Position numbers and translations under genes: made by a program. Shown here in pieces: positions 33,035 to 39,813 of a stretch of 53,156 bases of DNA. Below the pieces are notes generated by a model. That model was not told where the DNA came from and ran no database searches. It saw nothing but the letters and a program-made list of their open reading frames with translations. This DNA comes from Clostridia bacterium. Its GTDB lineage: Bacteria; Bacillota; Clostridia; Christensenellales; Borkfalkiaceae. The stretch is from positions 1-53,156 of the forward strand of contig CAAFMS010000003.1 in assembly GCA_900764105.1 (NCBI GenBank), in the 5' to 3' direction. Position 1 is the stretch's first letter; each line of letters opens with the position of its first letter.

Positions 33035-34213
33035 TTATTTCGCTCCTGTCAATATTTCTCTGATACTTTTTATCTCTTCGGCGGTGACGCCGTTTCTTAA
33101 AAGGAACTCTTCGATTCCGTCTTTCAGACTCGGCTCCTCCGTCTTTTTGCTTATCGAATACTTCATAAAGTTGGAGTAGAGTCCCTCGGTCGCGGCGTAG
33201 TGATTTTGCTTGCGGCTTTCGACGTCTTTCTGCTCGAAATCGAGACATCCGTACTCGGAAAGAAAAGACAACTCGTAATCGAGCGTGAGATCCTGATGCT
33301 CAACGCCGACAAGCCCGTTTATAACGTAGGCGAGCGTTCCCGTCCTGTCTCTGCCTATCTGACAATGAAAATAAATCGGGTAGTTTTTCTCGTCCGCGAA
33401 TACTTTCACCGCCGTGATAAGCCCTTTTCTGCATTCGTTGTCTCTGATAGACAAATCGCCGTGAAAATAACAGGCGCACCCCTTTGCGGGAAGTTCGGGA
33501 TAGTTGATTCCGAGATTTTTGAGCGTCCTTTTTCTGCTCGGCTCTTCCCTTAAATCAATTATCGTCTTTATGCCGAACTTTTTAAACCATTCTTTGCCGC
33601 CGTCCGTGAGATTGTCGGGGTTTCCGCCTCTGAATACAAGCCCCTGCTTTACCGTAAGTCCGTCCGCCGTCTCGTAGCCGCCTATGTCTCTCGTGTTGGA
33701 CGTTCCGCCGATTTTCACCGTTCTCGGTCCTTTTTTCGTGGTAAATCTCCTCACTTCGCTCTCTTCGCCGCTTTCGGCGTTCACGACCGACGAGTAGTAT
33801 TCGGTTCCGCAAAACAAATCGGAAACTTCCGTAACGGAAGAGGAAAAATCATACTCTTTCGCCTGCGTCATATCCTTGTTTCGCGAGATTAAAAGTCGGT
33901 AGTCGCCCTCCCCGCCCGAACGACTGAATTTCACGCTTTCGGGGAAATAACGGTCGCCTTCGGACTTGTTTATGTAATCGTAAGTCTTACCCGGTTCATA
34001 GTCTTTCGCTACGTTTTCAATCAATTCGTTCATAAGCGAAACTTCCGCGTTTTCTTCGGGGGTTATTATCGTTACGCCTTTTTTCATACTCTCCTCGCTT
34101 CCTTTGTTTCCGTCGCTTTCGCCACGAGATAGGTTTCCTCCCCCGCCGCCGCACGCCGTCAGAAACAGCAGACACGCGCACGAAACGAAACAAAGAATTT
34201 TCCTGATGCCCAT
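33035..34213 (-). CDS. Secreted protein-tyrosine phosphatase-like lipoprotein
   Basis: A 392-aa lipoprotein: signal MGIRKILCFVSCACLLFLTAC with Cys21 and a Gly-rich linker. A fibronectin-III-like domain spans about residues 48-160. A tyrosine/serine phosphatase domain follows (NTRDIGGYET, RGGNPDNLTDGG, TIIDLREEPSRK), with the catalytic Cys-Arg loop YFHCQIGRDRTG near residues 281-292. The fold is that of Y_phosphatase3 enzymes, which hydrolyse phosphotyrosine or phosphoinositides. It is the first gene of the nine-gene sugar operon. Its substrate outside the cell is unknown; a phosphorylated glycan is one possibility. The ribosome binding region is unusual (GGGGG). Confidence 0.88.
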   Translation of the reverse strand: MGIRKILCFVSCACLLFLTACGGGGGNLSRGESDGNKGSEESMKKGVTIITPEENAEVSLMNELIENVAKDYEPGKTYDYINKSEGDRYFPESVKFSRSGGEGDYRLLISRNKDMTQAKEYDFSSSVTEVSDLFCGTEYYSSVVNAESGEESEVRRFTTKKGPRTVKIGGTSNTRDIGGYETADGLTVKQGLVFRGGNPDNLTDGGKEWFKKFGIKTIIDLREEPSRKRTLKNLGINYPELPAKGCACYFHGDLSIRDNECRKGLITAVKVFADEKNYPIYFHCQIGRDRTGTLAYVINGLVGVEHQDLTLDYELSFLSEYGCLDFEQKDVESRKQNHYAATEGLYSNFMKYSISKKTEEPSLKDGIEEFLLRNGVTAEEIKSIREILTGAK

Positions 34214-34215
34214 TT

Positions 34216-34251
34216 ATAATACCCCCATAATCTAAGTATGTCAAGATTATA
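34216..34251 (-). promoter_or_regulatory. Promoter region of the nine-gene sugar operon
   Basis: Two candidates overlap on the minus strand. One is an extended -10 (TGGTATAAT, with TATAAT at 34246-34251) and a poor -35, which would suit an activator-dependent promoter. The other is TTGACA (34239-34244) with a 17-bp spacer to TATTAT (34216-34221), but this ends 2 bp before the ATG and is less likely. The divergent araC gene next door is the natural regulator candidate. The rest of 34214-34459 is AT-rich. Confidence 0.5.
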
Positions 34252-34421
34252 CCACTCCGACGCGATTTAATCTATATCAATATTTATTATTGTTGTTACA
34301 AATATTAAGATGTTTTATATTTGCGTTTTTTAGAAAATTTACAATTTTAGTATTATTTAATAAATATTTCTTTATTTTTGCCCGTTTTATCGTTTAAAAA
34401 TTATTTTTGGCGTAATATACA

Positions 34422-34450
34422 TTGACAAATTTTAATTTTTTTGTTATAAT
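34422..34450 (+). promoter_or_regulatory. Consensus promoter of the divergent AraC gene
   Basis: Perfect -35 TTGACA (34422-34427), 17-bp spacer, perfect -10 TATAAT (34445-34450). The start codon begins only 10 nt after the -10, so transcription should start 2-4 nt before the ATG. Confidence 0.85.
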
Positions 34451-34459
34451 ATCGACGCT

Positions 34460-35413
34460 ATGGATAACGAGAACACGACTCTTAAAGAAACGATTTTAAA
34501 AGCGTACTTCGAAAACGGAATTTCAAAGGAAGAAATACTGAAAAAACACCTCATCGGCGCGGATACGCTCAATTTCTGGATAAAGGAAAGGGAAACCGAG
34601 GACGGGCGCGTCGGAAAGAAACCGTCGGAAGAACCGATAAACTACGAATCCGAAGCCGACGACGATTTCCACATTTTCTTAAAAAAAGAGCGTTTTCTGC
34701 TCGATATGCCCCACTATCACGAAAGCGTGGAGTTGATTTGCGTGCTTAAAGGCTCGGCAAGGGCGCACGTCGGCGAAAAGGTATTTCAGATAAATAGCGG
34801 CGAAATCTGTTTCAGCAAGAGATTTCAGAACCACTTTTACGAAAATCAGTCGCGCGATTTAGAGGCAATCTGCGTAGTTTTAAGCCATAATTTCACCCAT
34901 CATTTCAGGCAGGCAGAGGGCGACAAAACGCCGCCCGCATATATGAAGAATGCAGAATACAACGAAAGAATAATCGAGCTTTTGCAAAAATGGCTCGACG
35001 AAAAGGACAAGTCGTTTCTTTTAAACTGCGCGTATTCGAATCTTCTGTTCGATTTGCTCATAAAAACCTACGGGCTTTCCGATTCCGTCAAAACCGACTC
35101 CGACAGGCTTGCCGTTAAATTTATCGACTATATCGAAAACAACTATCGTTCGGATATTTCGCTTACGACCATGGCGAAGCATTTCGGGTACACGAAGGAA
35201 TATTGCAGCAAACTGTTCAACAAGTCGGTAGGGCAGCATTTCAACACGTTTTTGAACTCGGTGAGGGTCAGAAAAGCGGAAGAAATAATGAACTCCAAAG
35301 AGGGAGAAAACAGAAAAATCACCGATATTATCTACGAATGCGGTTTTACGAATCAAGTGACTTTTTACAGGCATTATAAAGCGGACAAAGGCGAGCAGAC
35401 GAAACGAAATTGA
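34460..35413 (+). CDS. AraC family regulator with extra N-terminal helix-turn-helix-like segment
   Basis: A 317-aa regulator divergent from the sugar operon and probably controlling it. Residues ~7-45 (TTLKETILKAYFENGISKEE, then ILKKHLIGADTLNFWIKE) resemble a short transposase-like HTH rather than a usual AraC start. A cupin ligand domain follows (MPHYHESVELICVLKGSARA, then CFSKRFQNHFYENQ). Two C-terminal HTH motifs end the protein (SLTTMAKHFGYTKEYCSKLF, then ITDIIYECGFTNQVTFYRHY). No ribosome binding site is present and the promoter sits directly at the start codon, so the mRNA looks leaderless. Confidence 0.9.
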   Translation: MDNENTTLKETILKAYFENGISKEEILKKHLIGADTLNFWIKERETEDGRVGKKPSEEPINYESEADDDFHIFLKKERFLLDMPHYHESVELICVLKGSARAHVGEKVFQINSGEICFSKRFQNHFYENQSRDLEAICVVLSHNFTHHFRQAEGDKTPPAYMKNAEYNERIIELLQKWLDEKDKSFLLNCAYSNLLFDLLIKTYGLSDSVKTDSDRLAVKFIDYIENNYRSDISLTTMAKHFGYTKEYCSKLFNKSVGQHFNTFLNSVRVRKAEEIMNSKEGENRKITDIIYECGFTNQVTFYRHYKADKGEQTKRN

Positions 35414-35480
35414 ACGAAATCGAGACGATAGAGGTCATAACATACTTAATTGTACATCTTGAACTTTTTTACAAGAATAT

Positions 35481-35524
35481 AACCCGAGCGGTTGCCGCGA
35501 ATTGCGGCAACCGCTCGGGTTTTA
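35481..35524. terminator. Bidirectional terminator between the AraC and surface-protein genes
   Basis: A perfect 18-bp inverted repeat (arms 35481-35498 and 35504-35521) followed by TTTT on the plus strand. It ends the araC transcript and lies 26 bp past the stop of the 1143-aa gene on the minus strand. Confidence 0.85.
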
Positions 35525-35549
35525 CATTTCGGTTCTTTAACAACCTGTA

Positions 35550-38500
35550 TTAGTTTTCTTTGCGTTTAACGAGTATGACTGCCGCCGCCGCTAATATCGC
35601 AAGCGTAGTCAATCCTACTACTCCGTTGATTCCCGAGAAACATCCGCCGTCCGAAGATTCTTTTCCGGATCCGCTCGAGGATTCCGTCGGAGTCTCTTTG
35701 CTTTCACTTCCCGACGGTTCTTTACCCATATCGTAGCCGCATACGTCGCACTTTCCGTCGCCGTTTTCGTCCGCGTGAACGCCTGCGGTTTCATCCATTT
35801 TCGCTCCGCAGGTCTCGCAGTTATGCCAATGACCGTTTTCGTCGCTATTCCATTCGGTAGCCGCAACGTGTCCTTTCGCCGCGATTTTGCCGTCGCCCGC
35901 TTTCCATGCGTCGAGGTCTGCTATTTCGGTCGCGCAAGTTTCGTCGGTAAAGTTCTTGCCGCATACCGAACAATGATAATACTCTTTAACTCCGTTCGCT
36001 GTGCAGGTCGCCGCTACGCTGTCTACCTTGGTCGCGGTATGATTGACAAGGTCTAATTTGCCGTCGCCTGCTTTCCACGCGTCGAGGTCGGTTATTTCGG
36101 TCGCGCAAGTTTCGTCGGTAAAGTTCTTGTTGCATGCCGAGCAGTTGTAATAATCTTTAAATCCTTCCTCTTTGCAGGTCGCCGCTTTTCCGTCAACCTT
36201 TACCGCAGTATGACCTTTCGCCGCGATTTTGCCGTCGCCCGCTTTCCATGCTTCGAGATCTGCTATTTCGGTCGCGCAGGTTTCGTCGGTAAAGTTCTTG
36301 CCGCATACCGAGCAGTTGTAATAATCTTTAACTCCCTCCTCTTCGCAGGTCGCCGCTTTTCCGTCAACCTTTACCGCAGTATGACCTTTCGCCGCAATTT
36401 TGCCGTCGCCTGCTTTCCATGCGTCGAGGTCGGCTATTTCGTTATATCCGTTTTCGTCCGCAAAATTTTTGCCGCAAGCGCAAACGTAATACTCTTTAAC
36501 TCCGTTTTCGGTACAAGTAGAATCGACCGCCTCGACCTTCGTTAAGGTATGGTCGCCCTCTATCGCAAGCACGCTCGGCGCGGCAACCTTATTCTTGCCG
36601 TAGTTAAATACGGTTTCGGCGGTAATCTTCGCCCCGTCGATAGTCCAGCAATACTCGAATCCGTGTTTTACGGGAATATCGTTAAGCGCGGGCAATTCGC
36701 CGACTGCCGCTCCGTCCAGAAGATTTTTAGAAGCGACTTTCTCGTAGAGAGACATATTTTTAACGTAAATCTCTCCGCCGCCGCCACTTAACGTAAACAA
36801 TATCCAAGATTCGCCGCTTACGTTGGGTTTGCACTCGATTACATAGTCAACGTAGTCGACGTTTTCCGTCCACTTCGTATAGAAATAGTTGTATTTCGGG
36901 GTATCTGTTCCGTCAAACGTCTCGAATCCGAGGTTGATAAAAGTGTTATCGCACTTTACGCTGAGGTTTAAAACGTAGGTTTTGTCCGCTTCAGTCTTGA
37001 ATTTACAGCCGGTAGCGTAATTAACCTGTTTTCCCGTCTCGAGTTCGGGGTCTCTCGTCATAAGATATTCCCCCGCCTCGGTGACTTGGGGCTGATTATA
37101 TACCCACTCTCCGCCGACTATGTTGTAATTTTCCGATCTGAATTCGAGATTATACAATCTGTCGTAAACGAGAACAGCGGTTTTATTTTCGCCGTAATCG
37201 TAAACGGTTTCCGCAGTTATCTTTTTGCCGTCGATTTCCCAACGTCCGTTAGTATAACCTGCAACTTCGGGAATTACGGGAAGTTCTCCGATTGCCGTTC
37301 CACCCTCGACTTCTTTCGTTACGTTCTCGTAGAAATAGAAATCCTTAATGCAGACGTTTCCCGTTCCTGCGGTAAGTTGGAATATAAAGTCAACCGGTCC
37401 CGTAGCCGTAGCGGTATAATCGAACGAATACGCTACGTAATCGGCGTTGTTAGTCCAGCCGTCAATAAAAACTGCGTTGTAATCCGGTCTTTCGGTCGAA
37501 AATCTGATGTAAATGTTATCCGCTTTTAATTTTAATTCTAGTTTATACGCTTTACCCGCTTCGACGTTATATTTGCCCACGCCCGCCGCATAATTTATCG
37601 CGCCGGTATCACCTTCCGCCCTCGGAAGAGTCGCCACGCCATTCTCAAACGACGGCGTTTTGTATCTATTCCAACTTTCGGCAGAGGCTGCCATATCGCC
37701 GCCTTTCGCCTGAAACGCCACGGTGAATCTGTTGTTTCTCTCGTAAACGGGAACCGCCGTTTTATTCGTTCCGTAATTGTATACCGTTTCCGCGGTTATC
37801 TTCTCGCCGTCGATAGTCCAGTAGGAATCGTAGCCCGTTATTTCGGGAATTGCGGGAAGTTCTCCGATTGCCGTTTCGCTCTCGAATTTTCTTTCGATAA
37901 GTTTGCAGAATCTGAAATTTTTGATGTAAATGTTTCCCTCTCCTGCGATAAGCTGGAAAATCAACTGAAAATCGCCCGACGCGCTCGGAACGTAGTCTAT
38001 AACGTAATCTACGAAATCCGGATTATTGACCTTACTGTCCGGCATAAATTTCATTGACCAGTTCGGCTTTTCCGACGACAACACGAATCTTATTTCGCTG
38101 TCGGTTTTTACGCTCAGGTAAAGTCTGTATTTCTGACCTGCTACGACCTTAAATTTCCCCGCTCCGGGGCGATAGTTTTTAGTTTCTTCTGCGGCAACTC
38201 TGGAAATAGTCGCAACTCCGTCCGTTATATCGTCCGCCCAACTTCCGTTCGCAGCCATATCGTATTCATAACCGTCGGACAAGAACGTCAACTTGTTTAC
38301 CACCGCATATTTTGCAACGGCAACCTTATCCGCGCCGTAATTATATACCGTTTCCGCGGTTATCTTCTCGCCGTCGATTGTCCAGTAACCGTCACAACCG
38401 TCTTTCGCGGGAACTTCGGGCAGAGTTCCGATTGCCGAACCCGCCGTAACCGCCATATCGTTCTTTTCACAAAAATAAAAGTCTTTGATATAAAGATTTC

Positions 38501-38981
38501 CTACGCCTGCGTCAAGTTGAAATATCAATCTCATATCTCCGCTTTGTGACGGGGTGTAATCCACTTCTTTGTCTATAAACTCATCGGGAGAACGAACCCA
38601 TCCTGCCGCATCGGTTAATAAAGTAGTCCACGCCGGCGTTTCGACGGCAAAAAGAAAATGCATGCTTTCCGCTTTTGCCTTAAACCTTACGGAATACGTC
38701 TTACCGGCAGTAACGGTATATTTTCCCACGCAAGCCCCGTAGTTTTTGACTTTATCGCTTTCCGCCCTCGTGAGAGTTGCCACGCCGTTCTCAACCGTCG
38801 CCTTATTATACGTTGTCCATGTTTCGTCGCTACTTGCTATATCGTAATCGTTCGTTCTGAACGACAAGGTATAACTTTCGCCTGCCGCTTTCGCCTCGTT
38901 TACGTTGACCGCGATAAACGCCGTCATACAAAACGCAAACACACAGGCTAAAATTGTCAGTAGTCTGAATTTCTTTTTCAT
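35550..38981 (-). CDS. Large surface protein with four CBM/InlB modules, Cys repeats and C-terminal anchor
   Basis: A 1143-aa secreted protein. The ATG at 38981 follows a GGAGGG site and gives signal peptide MKKKFRLLTILACVFAFCMT (cut near AKA at 32). Residues ~35-805 hold four ~185-aa modules: a CBM-like beta-sandwich (VGKYTVTAGKTYSVRFKAKA, then GNLYIKDFYF) plus an InlB-like linker (GYWTIDGEKITAETVYNYG). Residues 811-1037 are four Cys repeats of 56-57 aa (YYNCSVCGKNFTDETCATEI, then DLDAWKAGDGKIAAKGH), probably zinc-ribbon-like. A partial fifth Cys unit, a Ser/Glu-rich linker, GGCFSGINGVVG, a membrane segment and KRKEN follow. There is no LPXTG, so anchoring may use the Cys-containing tail signal. 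Glycan binding is inferred. Confidence 0.9.
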   Translation of the reverse strand: MKKKFRLLTILACVFAFCMTAFIAVNVNEAKAAGESYTLSFRTNDYDIASSDETWTTYNKATVENGVATLTRAESDKVKNYGACVGKYTVTAGKTYSVRFKAKAESMHFLFAVETPAWTTLLTDAAGWVRSPDEFIDKEVDYTPSQSGDMRLIFQLDAGVGNLYIKDFYFCEKNDMAVTAGSAIGTLPEVPAKDGCDGYWTIDGEKITAETVYNYGADKVAVAKYAVVNKLTFLSDGYEYDMAANGSWADDITDGVATISRVAAEETKNYRPGAGKFKVVAGQKYRLYLSVKTDSEIRFVLSSEKPNWSMKFMPDSKVNNPDFVDYVIDYVPSASGDFQLIFQLIAGEGNIYIKNFRFCKLIERKFESETAIGELPAIPEITGYDSYWTIDGEKITAETVYNYGTNKTAVPVYERNNRFTVAFQAKGGDMAASAESWNRYKTPSFENGVATLPRAEGDTGAINYAAGVGKYNVEAGKAYKLELKLKADNIYIRFSTERPDYNAVFIDGWTNNADYVAYSFDYTATATGPVDFIFQLTAGTGNVCIKDFYFYENVTKEVEGGTAIGELPVIPEVAGYTNGRWEIDGKKITAETVYDYGENKTAVLVYDRLYNLEFRSENYNIVGGEWVYNQPQVTEAGEYLMTRDPELETGKQVNYATGCKFKTEADKTYVLNLSVKCDNTFINLGFETFDGTDTPKYNYFYTKWTENVDYVDYVIECKPNVSGESWILFTLSGGGGEIYVKNMSLYEKVASKNLLDGAAVGELPALNDIPVKHGFEYCWTIDGAKITAETVFNYGKNKVAAPSVLAIEGDHTLTKVEAVDSTCTENGVKEYYVCACGKNFADENGYNEIADLDAWKAGDGKIAAKGHTAVKVDGKAATCEEEGVKDYYNCSVCGKNFTDETCATEIADLEAWKAGDGKIAAKGHTAVKVDGKAATCKEEGFKDYYNCSACNKNFTDETCATEITDLDAWKAGDGKLDLVNHTATKVDSVAATCTANGVKEYYHCSVCGKNFTDETCATEIADLDAWKAGDGKIAAKGHVAATEWNSDENGHWHNCETCGAKMDETAGVHADENGDGKCDVCGYDMGKEPSGSESKETPTESSSGSGKESSDGGCFSGINGVVGLTTLAILAAAAVILVKRKEN
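35871..36551 (-). repeat. Tandem 171-bp coding repeats
   Basis: Four tandem units of 168-171 bp within the surface-protein gene encode the 56-57 aa Cys repeats. Units 2 to 4 are close in DNA sequence (for example the recurring TCGCGCAAGTTTCGTCGGT and CGTCGCCTGCTTTCCA), which suggests recent duplication or gene conversion; unit 1 is more divergent. Confidence 0.8.
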
Positions 38982-39093
38982 CTTTACCCTCCTGATATTG
39001 ACCGAAATTGTTTTTCGGATAATATTGAAAAGATAGAATGAGCGAGCGTCGCAAGACACCCGTAATTCTCGTTCTAACCGTTTCCGCTTACAT

Positions 39094-39160
39094 ATTTTAC
39101 ACTATTTTTTCACGATGTTCAATATCTTAAAGTGACTTCTTTTTGTGCTAAACCGACTTT
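39094..39160 (-). promoter_or_regulatory. Promoter and shared 27-bp box of the 1143-aa gene
   Basis: On the minus strand, -35 TTGAAC (39117-39122), 17-bp spacer, -10 TAAAAT (39094-39099). Exactly 11 bp upstream of the -35 is a 27-bp box (39134-39160) that reads AAAGTCGGTTTAGCAC then AAAAAGAAGTC. It is identical to 45208-45234 upstream of the 1728-aa gene at the same spacing. The spacer sequence (GTGAAAAAATAGTG) is also conserved. This is a likely activator site. Confidence 0.75.
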
Positions 39161-39264
39161 TATTTACAGAAAAACGAGGTTATATAACAATCAAAATCTG
39201 CGATAATTACTAAGAAAAACGGCTATAAAACTTAAAAAGTATGACAAAAGAACTTTTTTTCACC

Positions 39265-39308
39265 GAAAAAAAAAGACTGCTAACATAAAAATTGCAGTCT
39301 TTTTTTTA
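39265..39308. terminator. Terminator downstream of the 1728-aa gene and small gene
   Basis: AAAAAAGACTGC pairs with GCAGTCTTTTTTTT (39294-39308) around a 13-nt loop. It works on either strand; on the minus strand it would end the transcript of the 1728-aa/40-aa genes before the next promoter. Confidence 0.75.
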
Positions 39309-39650
39309 CTCGCTTCCTCCTTCGGGGATAAGTTCATCCGTTGAAGCGGTGGGAATATCGCAAAATTTGCTTCCTCCTTCGGGGGAAGTGGCGAAATGAA
39401 GCGTAAGCGAAATTTTGACGATAGGGGATAAAAACGCAAAGTAAAACGAAGTAGTGATTTATTGCCCCCTTCCGTCAAATTATCGCGGAAAACCGCTCAA
39501 TTTGCCACCTCGCCTCGGCGGCGGACGCCCCCTCTCCGTCAGACTTCGTCTGCCACCTCTCCCGTTTCATCGGGAGAGCATACCCCGAAGGTGACGGCAA
39601 AAGCACATCATAGTCAAAAATTTCACCGAAGGAGGAAGCGAGCGGAATTA
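39306..39650. repeat. Composite dispersed repeat (family A type)
   Basis: A mosaic of CCTCCTTCGGGG, GACGATAGGGGATAAAAACG, CCTTCCGTCAAAT-TCGCGGAAA, CTCCGTCAGACTTCGTCTGC and CCCGTTTCATCGGGAGAGC segments. The same segments recur, partly inverted, at 52890-53156 at the end of the window. It is non-coding; it fills most of the 39161-39679 gap. Confidence 0.7.
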
Positions 39651-39679
39651 CTGTCTACGTTCTGATTGTAAATTTAAGG

Positions 39680-39802
39680 TTAAAAGTCGCCGAAAGGTAT
39701 CAGCGGAAGTTCGTTTTCGTTACTCCCCGGACTTGCCGTCAATATATCTTCTTCGTTGTATTCGATTACCGCTATCTCCGCTTTTTCATATAATTTCTTC
39801 AT
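39680..39802 (-). CDS. Small 40-codon protein downstream of the giant secreted protein
   Basis: A 40-aa ORF, MKKLYEKAEIAVIEYNEEDI then LTASPGSNENELPLIPFGDF. It starts 11 bp after the stop of the 1728-aa gene with an AAGGAG site 8 bp before ATG. It is acidic with no membrane segment. The pattern (Lys/Tyr-rich start, hydrophobic strand, EDI-LTAS, proline-containing tail) resembles very small proteins of unknown function that recur in Clostridia (from memory, not searched). It has an untested resemblance to leader-type peptides, but no modification enzyme is nearby. It shares the giant gene's transcript. Confidence 0.7.
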   Translation of the reverse strand: MKKLYEKAEIAVIEYNEEDILTASPGSNENELPLIPFGDF

Positions 39803-39813
39803 ATATTTTCTCC

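Noticed and set aside
34216..34244. TTGACA-17-TATTAT as the main operon promoter
   Set aside because: The -10 ends 2 bp before the start codon, so transcription would begin inside the gene; the extended -10 at 34246 is more plausible.
35871..36551. CRISPR array
   Set aside because: The regular repeats are in-frame coding units of 168-171 bp inside a surface protein; there are no short repeats with unique spacers and no cas genes.
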